The notes beneath the pieces were generated by a model. The model saw nothing but the letters and a program-made list of their open reading frames with translations, was not told the DNA's origin and ran no database searches. Shown in pieces: positions 45,740 to 59,053 of a stretch of DNA of 64,000 nucleotides. The stretch is from Oenanthe sinensis (lineage: Eukaryota; Streptophyta; Magnoliopsida; Apiales; Apiaceae). How positions within the stretch are numbered: the first letter of the stretch is position 1; every line of letters begins with the position of its first letter. The position numbers were made by a program, and so were the translations under genes. Where the stretch lies: positions 62,497,501 through 62,561,500 of the forward strand of contig CM053810.1 of assembly GCA_028671895.1 (NCBI GenBank). Reading direction: 5' to 3'.

Positions 45740-46768
45740 TTTACTGTGACAAATACATATGAGATTCAAATTGGGGTTAGCAAGGTGAAAGAGGGGGATA
45801 CATTTACAGATGTGGGGTAGCTTAGTAGATTATGGAGTGTGGGGGATAATGGTATAGATGAATGAGTTGTAGTTTTCAAGTTTTCGAGTTCCTGATGGTC
45901 CTACTATAATAAAAGTTTCAGGACATGTAGCTTGGCTTTCCAGCACCTAGATGGCATTGTTGTTCTGCTTCATTTTACTTTCTGAATTTGTGATCATTTC
46001 TATGTTCCTTGTACTCTGTAATAGAGTTTTTGATATAAATATGGCTGGTATCTACAGCCTGTGTTGTATATATTTCTCTCCCGTCACCCATTATTCATCA
46101 GGTAAATGTCCTGTTGATGTTTTTGAAGTGAAAGTGCATGTTGTTGCAGGCAATTTAGAACCAAATTTAAATTTATTCAACATCCAATAATTTGACTAGG
46201 TAGTGCTCAAATTGTTAAAGGGTAGTGGTATAAATTATAATGAAGAACTATTTGATATTTTTGACAACAGAATAATAGTACACTAGAGTCTAGAGTACTA
46301 CTTCCTCAAACAAAATATAAAGTGATCCTTGTTCTGTTTGAATAGACACAGGAAATGCATTTTCAAGTTATTGTATTGTAGATTTGTAGTGTATATATAA
46401 ATTCTGATAGCACAATATAATATATAAATTTTCATATGATAAAAAGTATATATAAGGAGAAAAATGTTATTATTTGTAGAGTTGAATTTCGAGATTTACA
46501 ATAAATCACATAAATAAATACTAATAATTACTGTACTTTTCACAAATCAGAGTTTTAGATGACTATTTTGTATTTGAAAAAAATAATTATTTCTTAACCT
46601 TTTTCCCCCCTTAGTCTTACAGATACTTATCCTCTACATTGATAGTATAATCTTAAGTTTCAGAATTATTTTTTTTAAGTTTCAGAATTATTTTTTTTAA
46701 ACAGCAAAAGGACAAAATGGTAAACTAACAACACATTCTAAATTCTAAACTAAACAGCACGATGTTGT
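45740..46768. other. Hydrolase 3' UTR and PWP2 promoter
   Basis: The first few hundred bases are the probable 3' UTR of the hydrolase gene. A short tandem phrase AAGTTTCAGAATTATTTTTTTT is duplicated at about 46655-46698. No further gene is visible. Confidence 0.5.
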
Positions 46769-46810
46769 TAGGGTTTAAGAAACAAGAACTAGAAGTTGAA
46801 TTTAGGGTTT
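46769..46810 (-). promoter_or_regulatory. Two telo-boxes upstream of PWP2
   Basis: TAGGGTTT occurs at 46769-46776 and 46803-46810, 65-107 bases before the start codon. The reverse complement AAACCCTA is the telo-box typical of plant ribosome-biogenesis and translation genes. Confidence 0.65.
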
Positions 46811-46875
46811 AACAGACAAACACATCTCCTCCCTTCCTCTTCGATACACAAAATCTGTATCTATAATAATTAATC

Positions 46876-49800
46876 ATGAACTTCAGGTTCCAGAACCTTC
46901 TCGGAGCTCCATACAGAGGAGGCAACGTCACGGTAGTCGACAACACTCTGCTAATCTCACCCGTCGGTAACCGTGTCTCCGTCACCGACCTCAAAAAATC
47001 CGAAACTACAACTCTCCCTTTTCAATCCTCTTCAAATATCACCCGCATCGCCGCCTCAAACGACGGCGTTTTTCTACTCACTGTCGATGAGAACAATCGA
47101 TGTCTCTTTGTTAATCTCCGCCGCCGCGCCGTTCTGCACCGCATTACTTTCAAGAAGCCTGTCGGTGCCGTCAAGTTTAGCCCCGACGGAACCCTAATTG
47201 CGGTGGCGTTGGGGAAATTGGTGCAGATTTGGCGGTCGCCGGGGTTTAAAAAAGAGTTCTTTCCGTTTGAATTGGTGAGGACTTTTGCGGATTGTAATGA
47301 TAAAGTTACGGCATTGGATTGGAGTGATGATTCAGCGTATTTGCTTGCGGGGTCGAAAGATTTGGTGGTGAGGTTGTTTTGTTTGAAGAAAGTTAAGGGC
47401 TTTACGAAACCGTTTATGTTTTTGGGGCATAGAGATACAGTTGTTGGTGTTTTCTTTGGCACTGATAAGGTAGATAAGGTTCCTAGGGTTTATACAATAT
47501 CAAGAGATGGCGCGATTTTTAGTTGGATATACAATGATGTAGGTGGTGATGTAGAAATGGAGGATTCAAAACCTTTGTCTCCTGGTACTCCTGATCAAAA
47601 TGGTGATGGGAATGAGAATGCGAAGAAGAGGAAAAATGTTGAGGGTAATGCGAGTGATTTTGATGATAAAAATGGGGTTTTGTTGCATAAAGGGAAATGG
47701 GAATTGTTGAAAAAGGATTTTTTTATGCAGTCTCCGCAAAAGTTGACAGCTTGTGATTTTCATAGTGGTCTTGATCTTGTTGTTGTGGGGTTTTCACATG
47801 GAGTTTTTGGTCTTTATAAGATGCCTGATTTTACTTGTATTCATTTGTTGTCGATATCTCGAGAGAAGATTACTACTGCTGCTTTTAATGGTCTCGGGAA
47901 TTGGTTGACGTTTGGGTGTGCAAAACTTGGACAACTGCTTGTGTGGGATTGGAAACCGGAAACCTACATATTGAAACAGCAAGGGCATTATTTTGATGTG
48001 AACTGTCTTGCATACTCTCCTGATTCCCAGCTCATGGCCACTGGTGCAGATGATAACAAAATAAAGGTGAGATAGTCCAATAGATAGAATCAACTTTACT
48101 TTATGATTTGAATTTCTTTAATAACGATTGTCATCTTTCAGTTTATCTGGTATATTTTTATTTAAAATATGGTCATGTATCTCCTAATAATACTTCTATT
48201 ACCTTTTGCTTTATTATTTCATAATGAGTTTCTGCAAATAGAATTATTATATGCTTGTTTCACATTGCATGTTTGATAAATTTACATGGTGTTAAGGAAA
48301 GATAAAGCTATTAATGATGAAGTACAAAAAGTATTGTTTGCATTTTTTTTTGTTATCTATCATTTCTTCATATATGCTTGTCTAATTTAGCTTAGGTGAA
48401 TTTCAAGTTTTAAAGATGTATTTGCTTATTATTACAGGTGTGGACTGTTTCCTCAGGGTTTTGTTTTGTGACATTCTCTGAACACACAAATTCAGTCACA
48501 GCTCTCCATTTTATGCCGAACAACCATTGTCTTTTAAGTGCATCTCTAGATGGTACTGTTCGTGCGTGGGATCTATTTCGCTACCGCAATTTTAGAACAT
48601 TTACCACCCCCTCTTCCAAGCAGTTTGTGTCTTTGGCATCCGATCAAAGTGGGGAAGTAATTTGTGCCGGAACCCTTGATTCATTTGAGGTAATTTGCTG
48701 TTTCTTTCAGCTGCTTTTTAATACTCTGATTTGCTGTCATTATGTATTAAGTTTATTGGGTAATTTCTTCCGTGTTAGATATTTGTTTGGTCGATGAAGA
48801 CAGGACGGTTGTTGGATGTACTCAGTGGCCATGAAGGTCCTGTTCATGGGTTGACATTTTCTCCCACCAATGTGAGTTGACTTTTATTTGTGTGCATTGA
48901 TATAAAGATACTATGTCTAAACATGTTTCAGTGTTTGTAAGCATATTCCAGTGATATTGTTATGTTAAGATTTGCTTAGCAGAAAGAACCCCATCTTTCT
49001 CTTTACAACTCTTTCACTTCATCTTTTAGTTTGGTTTCCAGTATAATAGTATAAGCCTGTTCATACAATGACGGTATCGGTCATTCTGGCAATATATAAT
49101 CATTGTCTAGTTGCTAATTGGGGTGTTGGAATCTTACATGTAGGCAATTCTAGCTTCATCCTCCTGGGATAAATCTGTTCGCTTATGGGATGTTTTTCAA
49201 GGAAAGGGTGCGGTTGAGACATTTCCACATACTCATGATGTTCTTACTGTTGTTTATCGCCCGGATGGAAAGCAATTGGCTTGCAGCACTTTAGATGGGC
49301 AAATCTATTTGTGGGACCCAATTGACGGGTTGCTGATGCATACCATTGAGGGCCGTAGAGATATTGCTGGAGGACGCTTGATGACTGACCGTAGGTCAGC
49401 TGCTAACTCCACTTCCGGAAAGTGCTTCACTAGCTTGTGTTATTCTGCGGATGGAAATTATATATTAGCTGGGGGAAGTAGTAAATACATTTGTATGTAT
49501 GATGTGGCTGATCAGGTATGTCTTAAATGTATTTAATTCTGTAGTATGTTCCCGTGTTAAGGAGTTTCCTTGCGCTCTTATACCTATCAGTCTATCACGA
49601 ATGCAGCTTTGTTCTACTTATCTGCAGTATGTATCTTGATAGATGCATTAAGTGGCTTTTTGATACAGCGATTCAGAAGTTCTAGAAATAAACCAGACTA
49701 TTTATCTTCATAGTTACAAATCAAAGTGTGGGAACTACATTTCATTAATATTTTTCTGGATTTCGCAATTCTAATTTGATTTATGTTCGGGTTGTTTCTG

Positions 49801-50846
49801 AAGTTGTATGCGTGAATCACAGTGTAATTATCCCTTGTAGGTGTTGCTGAGAAGATTCCAAATTACCCATAATCTTTCACTAGACGGAGTTCTTGACTTC
49901 TTGAATTCAAAGAATATGACAGATGCTGGTCCACTAAATTTAATTGATGATGATAATAGTGATACAGAGGAAGGCGTTGACAAACAAACACGAGGAAATG
50001 CAAGTTACAATTTACCAGGATCAATGCCTAATAATGGGAGGCCTGTTATTCAAACAAAGTGCTTGAGGATTGCACCTACTGGTAGGAGCTGGGCTGCAGC
50101 AACAACAGAAGGAGTTTTGGTTTATTCAATAGATGATTCCTTCATCTTTGATCCTACTGATCTAGACATCGATGTTACACCTGAGGTACTTCGTTTTTTA
50201 TCTTGCAATCATAACTGATTTGAAGAAAATAGTCATCTGTTTCCTAGACGTAAGATGGTTGGAGAGATTCACCCTCTTTTCTGAGTAACCCACATTACAA
50301 TATTTAGCATCTGTGAAGTTTTAACGACTTCATTCATTTTATTCTTCCACAGGCCGTTGATACAGCTCTAAGCGAAGATCATTTTGATAGAGCTCTAATT
50401 CTGAGCTTGCGTTTAAATGAAGATGCCTTAATTAAAAGGTGCGTAATATCCGTCTTCCCAGCAGATATACCAGCTGTTGTTTCCTCTGTCCCTACAAAAT
50501 ATCTACAAAGGTTAATTGAGGCATTTGCGGAGCTTCTAGAAAAGTGCCCACATTTGGAATTCATTCTTCGTTGGTGTCAGGTTTGGGTTCACTTGAGTTT
50601 TAATATGCAGTTATTGCTTTGGTGAAACACTCTCCTTCAGCACCCTTACGCCAATATCTAATTGGTTTCTCTATGTTACAGGAGTTGTGTAAAGTTCATG
50701 GTAACTCCATTCAGCAGAATTCCAGAAATTTGCTCCCTGCTCTAAAATCGTTACAGAAGGCTATCACGAGAACACATCAAGATTTGGCAGAGACCTGTTC
50801 TTCCAATGAATATTTGCTTCGATATTTGTGCTCTTCAAGTTCATAG
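46876..50846 (+). CDS. PWP2: Periodic tryptophan protein 2, U3 snoRNP (UTP1)
   Basis: Seven exons, all GT-AG and all in phase 0: 46876-48066, 48438-48689, 48779-48871, 49144-49515, 49841-50185, 50353-50580 and 50682-50846. They encode 881 residues. The N-terminus MNFRFQNLLGAPYRGGN is characteristic. It has many WD40 blades (for example VKFSPDGTLIAVALGKLVQI, NKIKVWTVSSGF, SLDGTVRAWDLFR, ASSSWDKSVRLWDVF, STLDGQIYLWDP) with an acidic and basic linker near residues 225-265. The C-terminal Utp12 helical domain (ALSEDHFDRALILSLRLNED, LEFILRWCQ) covers about residues 730-860. PWP2/UTP1 is the core of the UTP-B subcomplex of the nucleolar small-subunit processome, which processes the 5' side of pre-rRNA. 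The gene is intact and of usual length. The first exon holds 45% of the protein and is GC-richer at its start. Confidence 0.97.
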
Positions 50847-52288
50847 ACTTGGTTTGTCAGTTTCTCTATATTGTATTGGTATGATTCTCTGATGGAATGT
50901 GAATGTTGATTTCCTGTATTTACAGACCTATTATTTCGTGATCATTGATCTTTCGGTGATTCATGGTAGTTTCTTAAATGTTAATGCACAGCATGATTAA
51001 TTTGCTCTAATCTGCCTACATTTTGGCATAGCAAAGTAGTATCTTTGCTATTTGACAAAATGATCTGATGAACAGAGATTGGAGCAACCTTTTTGACTGT
51101 TAAGATGTGGTAACATGAACATCACCTGGTATTGAAGATTAAGCCAATTAAAGCCACCGTTACTCCATTACTTTGTATATTACGATTTTTTTTGTCATGT
51201 ATAGGAAGGCTATACCACTATCTTTGTTATTTCTAATTATTATATCAAACGTAACATATAGATATTTTTCTAGTTTTAATTTATTAGTTTTTATGACTAT
51301 AACCAAAGCAAGACGACTCAGTAAGCATTCTGTGGACGTTTTTGCAGGGGTTCGGAAGACATGATGATTGACGGGCAATCCAACTTCTGTGAGAGATCAA
51401 TTAGCATCAGTACAAACTAAACCCTGTTTTGTTGTTGGATATGGATGATCACTGATAGGGAATAGGTATCACATATGTCTGTGCTACCTTACAGGAAAAG
51501 GACCTAATATGCTATAGTCCTTTATGATATCTGGAAAAGTTTCCTTCTGTTTAAAGAATTGGATGTGCATTGAAGCCCCTGTTCAAGAGCATTGCTCTTT
51601 AGCTGTTGCTGAGGTTGTTTCGGGTCATGGCTGAACTTGGAAAATCCATTTAATTCTTATGTTATAATTCTAGCAATATTTCTCTGTGTAGTGTAAAAAT
51701 GTAACACAGATGGTCAAGTGCAAAGAGACGTGATATTTTTAGGGAAAGTACTGTCAGTTCCCGGTCTAATAGTTATTTTGAATGTTTTGATTATTGCACA
51801 CAATTGAGTTTTGATATACAGAGTATAGAATCAATTTTTATAAAAGTTTTGGGATTCATTTTTTCCATGTACTGAATTATAAATTTAGGCTTGCTCTTAA
51901 AAACATCAAAAATGAAGGCGGTGTAAAACAATTATTATGTATTAGAGTATTTTTTTTTTTTAAAGAATTGTTTTTTGTTAAAATTTTAAAATGCATTGAT
52001 GATAAACAATGATAGAAAATACTGCAACTCGAATCAAGTCATCGTTGTTCCTTAATCCCCTTTCTAAAAATATTTAACTTGTATAAAAAAATACAAATCA
52101 AGTTTAAATATCTAAATATATATATGTTGTATTTATTCATGAATTTCTGCAAATAAAAAAATAAATAATGACACACCGATCGAAAAAATAACAAGCCCCA
52201 AACACTGAATTTGTTGCAGGTTAAACTCGCAAGTTGGTTCGTAGATCCAAACAAGCCCTAGATAGGCTACAAGTCCTGCTTAAACCCA
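50847..52288. other. PWP2 3' UTR and WDR43 promoter
   Basis: No gene is visible. The frames at 51160-51378 and 52039-52254 have no family signal. The part after 51900 is AT-rich and then becomes the WDR43 promoter, with AACAAGCCC occurring twice (about 52190 and 52248). Confidence 0.5.
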
Positions 52289-52296
52289 AAACCCTA
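52289..52296 (+). promoter_or_regulatory. Telo-box upstream of WDR43
   Basis: AAACCCTA, about 80 bases before the start codon, as seen upstream of PWP2. Confidence 0.6.
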
Positions 52297-52376
52297 TTTT
52301 TCTTTGTTTTATACGCCGACCGCCGGAAACCACCAATTTTGTTTATTTCCGGTGAGTTTCTTTAAGTGCGCTGCTG

Positions 52377-55300
52377 ATGGCGAAAGACAAGCAGCATATA
52401 TCAGCAATCACATCTTTTACATCCAGAGGCGACTTCCTTGCCGTGCTTTACCCCCAGGGGTTCGTCAATGTAATCTCTCTCTCTCTCCGTCTCTCCCTCT
52501 CTCCCTCCCCCCTCTCTCACACACACATATCTTCCTTGTATATATTATGTTATAAGTAGCCAATTTTGTTGAATTTATGCTATAAGAAGAATAACACTAG
52601 TTTGTTGGCTTATAATGTTTTGCAATTTCCCTCTGTATCTTTTTTATTATTATTTCCACTAGGATGCTGTATGTTCAATTTTACCTACATTACGTTTAAT
52701 TGGGTTGTTTTGATGCTTGTTATGACAACAATCACAAGTAAAGAGATTGTTTGTTTCTGTGTAGTTATGGTCATGTAATTTTTGTATGCACTCATGATTT
52801 TCGTAATTGTGTGGTACAGGTATGGAATACACTTGATGGGAGTCTATTTTCTGAGTGGAAACCATCCGACGGGAATGATGGTCTTTTGTTTTCTTCTATG
52901 ACATGTGTTTACACCAGAAAGAAGGTACTCTCATACACTGCACAAACCATTTTTCTTTTGTAATTTGCAATGTATTCTACGTGAAATGTATCTCTTTGAT
53001 ACCTTTTATCTGATTTTTATATAGCGGTGTCTTTTTTTTTCTTATTTCTTTTAGCGTAAACCAAAGAAAGGTACTTTCTTCGTCGCCCTCGGCACAAGTG
53101 ATGGAGATGTCCTGCTTATTGATATTGTGACCGCTGAGATGAAGTGGAAATCAAGTGCACGCCTTCCTGGGTATGAACCATATTCTTATATGCATGTGCA
53201 GTTTGGGCATGTCTATAAAAATGATTTAGTTTGTCAAATCACGAGCTCTGTTACATATGGGAGGTTTGGTGCACAATAGGTTATTCTCTGCATTTCTGTT
53301 TAATATATACGAGGTCTCGTATATTGAGGTCAATCCTATGCGGATTTTCTAAATTTGGACCCCCAATATTGTTGCACGGTTGTACCTATCAGAAGGGGTA
53401 TATTGAATGGAAGTACCAATTTTGTTTAGCATCTCTTTTAATTATGAAGTTTGGTATTTTGTTTACATTGTGCATAGTTCCGGGTCTTTTAATGCTTGAT
53501 TTATGTATTTATATATACATAGCTTGAGGTCTTTTAATGGTGGATGTAAATATCTATATATACGCACGAGTACATGTCGACATCAACTTTAAAGTCGTGC
53601 TACTCGATTATCCACTTTGAAAGATTTCTTCACAAATACCCACCCATTGATTTTTTAAGGGTGCGACTTGTTTGCTTACTTTAGAACATTACTGGATATC
53701 TGATTAGTTGCAGTGTTGCCCTGGCTGTTATCTCAAGATTGATCATATCACCTATCTGTTTTTAAATGAATACTGTTTATTTTATTAATCTTGAATACAG
53801 GTAATATTGAGGTAATATACTCCATTTGCTATATTAAACAATAATTATATATAAATTGTGTACATTGCTTACATTTTCATACCGAATAGATTCTTATCCC
53901 TCCCACTTTCTTTCTTCTTACTGTTTAAGTCACTGCTATTTGTACATGAACTATGCTACCGTATGCATGATATCGTCCTTTCTCTATATTTTTACAGAGG
54001 AATTGTCAACCTCTCTTTTTCGAATGACGGGAGCAAACTGCACGCAGTTAGTATGAAGGGAATGGTGTCTGAAATGAACTCAAAAAATGGAGAACGTCTC
54101 AAGGTCTTGGAACTCTCTAAGGAGTCCATCATTTCATCATCCTTTTGTGGTAAGTTATTGAGTTATTATTGTTTGTTGATTGTGCATCGTCAACCATGTT
54201 TTGTCCTCATACATATATCTCTTTCTACAAAGACGAGAAAATAGTAGCTGCTACAACTTCTCATGTGCGAGTTTTTGGTCTGGAAGATGGGAATGAATTG
54301 GTCAAGCTTCCTGCTGATTTGGTATATTAAACTCCTTGTCTGTATGTTTTCGTTATGTATAATAACGCATCAAGTGAAATATATACTTATTTTCGAGATG
54401 TCCGTTATATCAGGATTCTGTGCAGCATATTTCTGTCTCTGATGATGCCAAAGCCATCATTACATCAGGCCTTGACGAGAAACACCTTGAAACGTGGAAG
54501 TGTGAATGGAGCACGGGAATTGTTAACACTGGACCTAATCTTTTCATGAAAAGCCATCCATTAAATGTTGAATGTAAAAAAGGTTTCTCTGCGAAAGATT
54601 GTGTAGTTGTCCTTTCAGTTTCAGTTTCAGGTGTAGCGTACATCTGGAACTTAAACATATCATCTGATGAAGAAGTAAAGCCAACTAAAATTTCAGTCCA
54701 AAGGACTGCAAACGAACTACATAGCACTCCTGGAAAAGCCAGGAAGAATCGCGCTTCCATAATTGCTGCCAGAATTCACGCTCTAAATTCAGATGATCAG
54801 GTGACGGTCCTTATGGCGTATGGTTCTATTAATACCCCAAAATTTAGTTTCTTGGATATACCTAGAACTGGGGAGGACGTTGTTATAACTGCCAGGGAGG
54901 ACGCAGTAGAATTGACAACTGTTGCTGAACAAAATGGGACTCCTGAAGGAAGAGGTGGGACATTTATGTTGGTCTCTTGCCTGCTTGTACATTGAATCCT
55001 GAAAATTTTGATACTGCATATACTTTTAGCCTAGTTTTGTTCCTCTATTTTAGTATCTCTTAACTATTTTTATAATAAATCTTGGCGTTTTGAAGTTTAG
55101 CATTAGCCGCTATTGCCCATTATACCCAGGAATGTCCCCTGCGAAGGGGGGCTGAACTTGTTATTCTTGTTTTTATAATCTCTTGAGTCTCAACTTTTAG
55201 CAGTAATTCAGAAAACATTAGCACAAAGTCTAGTTTGAATGTTTGAGAAGGTTGCTTATTTTAAATTAATTCCTCAATTTCTAGGCCTCATTTTGAAGGT

Positions 55301-58070
55301 GGTAACCAGCCTGTTTATTTAAGGGAGTTTAATAGTTTATCGCTTCAATTAACCCCCATCGATGTCCAAAAAAGGTAACACGGAAGAATCAGGGAATCCT
55401 ACTAGAGTATATAGTGGTGAATGAGTTCAATGTTCGTGGATATGACTTATTATGTTATTTGATATTTGATTTGACGAAATGTTGAAATCTTGCAATTATT
55501 GTTCTTTTTTTAAAGACGTCTCTGAAACTGATTCCAGGTTATCTTTCACAGGTTTAGATGAAATAGAAGCTGCAGCTGGACTTGTTCAAAAAGTAAAATC
55601 AAGTAAAAAAAGGGCCACAAGGGAACCAGAGACTCCCAATATAGAATCTTTATTAGATCATGGTATATTTCATTGCATAGTTTCTCTTATGTAGCGCCTA
55701 TTAATCATGAGATGGCTAATTGGTTACTTATCTCTCTATATTTGTGTGTGTATTAATGTGCCATTGTATGATGACTTAATAGCAAAACTGTACGTGGCTT
55801 TAGGGGTCATTTAAATTAGTCAAATCCATTTCCAACTTTAACTACAAATAAATTTAGTATCCTTTAAGGAGCTAATCATCCATATTTATCTACTTCCTTG
55901 CCACATTTCCTGCTTCCTTTTTTCCTATGGTATGAAATTCTTAGGGCATATCACCTGCACAGGTCCAACTTTAGTTATACAGTAGTACACTAGTACCTCA
56001 TTGGCAATCCCCCTTACCAAGGTGGTGCTTGTTTTACCTAATAAGTAAAGTTAAAATAAGTTAAAAGCAACTAAGTGACCTGTCTTAAGTCTTTGAATTG
56101 AGTTGACAAAATTATTTTATCCTCACTACATGTACCTTATAATAATTATCTGTCACTTCTTTCATTTGTAATAACTGATAAGTTATATGATAACAATCAA
56201 ATATTAAAACTTAAAAGCGAAATAAGTTAATACTTGCAGGATAAACTAAACGTACTAAACGTACCTTGAAGTTTGCAAGCTAGGGAAACATACCGAACAC
56301 TTACCCGACCTTGCAATTTTGGGTTTAAATACAGCAAACTACCAATGCTTGGGAGCTGGCATATATTTGTAGATAACCTAGCCGTGTTTCTCAAATAGGT
56401 CATGGGGAGCCTATGGATGGAGTTCAAGTTGATTATGATTTAAATGAGCCAACCATGGGCGAGAAACTTGTAGATTTGAATTTACCAGACGACAATAAAG
56501 TTGAGAACCATGAGCAGCAACAGTTGCCTCCAACAAAGCTTCCCAGTGCAGACTCGGTTCATCTTTTGCTTAAGCAAGCACTGCATGCTGATGATCGAGC
56601 TCTACTGTTAGATTGCTTGCATAGGAAAGATGAAAAGGTGCTTATTAACATCACTTGTTTTGTTTTTTTAAACATTACAATTAACACACAGGTCATTTAC
56701 TAACCCAAGTGAAATGACTAGACCAGTCGTATGTAGCCTTGTTGGAGCTACCAATCTCATTTTTGCTAACCATGTGAGTATTTTCTTATTTTCAGGTTGT
56801 TGCAAATTCAGTTTCATCGTTAAATACATCTGATGTTTTGAAGCTTCTACAGTCACTTATATCTATTGTCCAGTCCAGGTATAACTTTGTTTCATCATTT
56901 TTTTTTATCTAAAAACATCTTATTCCTAAGCGCAGTGTGTATTGGAGTATACTTTATTGGATAATTATCGACTTTGAGCACAAGCTGGTATTCTTTGAAC
57001 TATTAGCTACCTCTGGCCCAAGATCTGTTATTTTTATGACTTGTCAGTATCTAATAACTATGCAACTATGCGTGTCTTGATAATTCTGCTGCAACTAATA
57101 GCCCATCCTCATTTTAGGGGGGCGGTACTAGCATGTGCACTTCCATGGCTTAGAAGTTTACTCCTTCAACATTCAAGTGGCATAATGTCTCATGACTCTT
57201 CATTGGCTGCTCTCAACTCGTTATATCAGGTAAGACACAACACCCAAATTGAAATGTAGGTATAAAATTAGGCTGCAGTTCAAAGAAAAATAAGTTGCAG
57301 GGGAAAAGAAGCACCATATAAATGATGAAAAAGAAAAGGTAACAGATGGTAACTTGAATTCAATGGGAGAAAATGGGACATAAAACAGAGCTATACCGGT
57401 GGGCTTATGTATATTAAGTGCTCCACTGCACCCTCACAAACACCTCTTTTATCACAAATACTCCTCTTTGGAAGGAGTGATTTAAGGCATATGCTTCTTG
57501 TAGGAGATCATATTAGGACACTTTTTAATAGTTGAATATAGGCTTTTGATTGTATTTCTTTTACCAAAATATATTATCTCATTTTAATTGACATATACCA
57601 GTTAACTTTTTTCCTCGACATGTACTAAAATGATTGTCATTTACGTGGTATCTACTAGTATTAATTCATCTAGCTGTTGTAGATAATGTTAAAAAAACAT
57701 ATAAACCAGTTTTATTAATTTCTGAATTGATTATGGCACCTGCTTCAGCTTATTGAATCTCGGGTTTCCAATTACAATCCAGTGGTACAATTATCAAGCA
57801 GCTTGGACTTGCTTTATGCTGGGGTAAGTGCAACAGTAATTTGAAACTCAATTTCGTATAGCAGTCTGCTGTCAACTTATACAGCCTGTTTCTATGCAGA
57901 CCATTGATGATGATGGGGATGTTGACAATAACATAGCATCACCAACTATTTACGAGGACAAGGATGATAGTGATGAAGAGAAACATGAAGATGCTATGGA
58001 GACTGACGAAGAAGATCAGTTAGAAGCAAAAACTTTCAGTGATTTCAGCGATATTGATGAAATGGATTGA
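52377..58070 (+). CDS. WDR43: WDR43/UTP5-type WD40 protein, small-subunit processome
   Basis: Twelve exons: 52377-52469, 52820-52924, 53055-53170, 53998-54149, 54233-54321, 54414-54954, 55552-55662, 56399-56637, 56796-56878, 57118-57229, 57749-57823 and 57900-58070. They encode 628 residues and all introns are GT-AG. The N-terminal half has WD40 blades (SRGDFLAVLYPQGFVNVWNT, ALGTSDGDVLLIDI, NLSFSNDGSKLHAVSMKGMV, ISVSDDAKAIITSGLDEKHL). A Lys/Ser-rich linker precedes the Utp12 domain (SADSVHLLLKQALHADDRAL, LPWLRSLLLQHSSGIMS, Leu-rich helices, about residues 455-575). The tail is very acidic and ends FSDIDEMD. This architecture is that of UTP5/WDR43, part of the UTP-A (t-UTP) complex that starts pre-rRNA transcription and processing in the nucleolus. 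It is intact. Exon 6 to 7 joining is chosen from frame continuity. Confidence 0.93.
52471..52526. repeat. CT/CA microsatellite in WDR43 intron 1
   Basis: CTCTCTCTCT, then CCCTCTCT variants and finally ACACACACA lie immediately after the exon 1 donor. A variable-length tract this close to the splice site is likely polymorphic. Confidence 0.85.
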
Positions 58071-59053
58071 GTGATTAAGAGTCGCCTGGAACCTGCATTT
58101 TGTGGATGATTAGTGCAAGGAACATATGCTGCTTGTGGAGCGTCATTCAACTTAATTAGGATGGTCTTGGAAGGACGCCAGTGTCAGTTTTATGCATTGG
58201 CAAACATTTTCAGCAGTGCTCAAAGCTAAAATGTGCATTTATGTATGTAGTGCCTGAGCTATAAAACAGTGAAAAACTCATGTACTAGGGTACTATTCAT
58301 ATATACACAGCAGAATGTGGGCATTTTGCCAATTTTTTTTTCTAATATAGCAATTTTTTGTCTATTTATTTAACCCCAACATCATCCACTTTTATTTGCA
58401 TCATCTCAAATGGCCCTTTCACAGATTTTGTCAATCAGGTTATTTACGACTTCTACTTTGGTTCTTCCATGATGGACTAAGTGGTCCAAGTTCGTTATTT
58501 AGGTCGCCCTTGGTAGTTAATGTTTACATTCTGAGGCTTATCTGAAGAAGAACAATTTTACTGTATGTTGATTGATAAAAAAAATATGAATAAAGGGAAT
58601 AGAACCCCAGCCCCAAATTAGTTTTTGGACCTCTCTTTCAACCAATTATCTGAGCCTTTATTGGTAAACTTTGTTAAGTGTTTAACCATCTCACACTCGA
58701 AAAAAGCATTGAGAGACGGCGACAATCATGCAAGGACACCAACAAAGAAATTATCACTCATACAGGGAGATGAAGGAAGACAATGTCAAGAGCAAATCAC
58801 TAGCTCCAGCAGAACAAACTTCTCATTGCATCATGAAATATCAATCAAGATTTCCCCCCCCCCCCCCCCAATCAATTTACAACGGCAGGACAATAACTTG
58901 ATTGTCAGGCACTACCTACATATCAACCTGGTACCAAAAGAGCTCAAAACAAACATTCACATATTGTATGCATCAAAAGATTCATCAGGCTAGTACAAAG
59001 GGACAAGAAGCCTTAATTGACATCAACGCACAGCATCTGAGAAATTTTATTTT
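58071..59053. other. Convergent 3' flank of WDR43 and BRCC36
   Basis: 3' UTRs of two convergent genes meet here. A run of about 17 C lies at 58854-58870. The 122-codon frame at 58625 crosses this run and has no family signal, so I do not call it. Confidence 0.5.

Noticed and set aside
47022..47462. 146-codon minus-strand frame
   Set aside because: It is a shadow of PWP2 exon 1, which has clear protein motifs on the other strand.
58625..58993. 122-codon frame after WDR43
   Set aside because: It runs through a poly-C tract, giving poly-Pro, and has no family similarity. It sits in the convergent 3' region.
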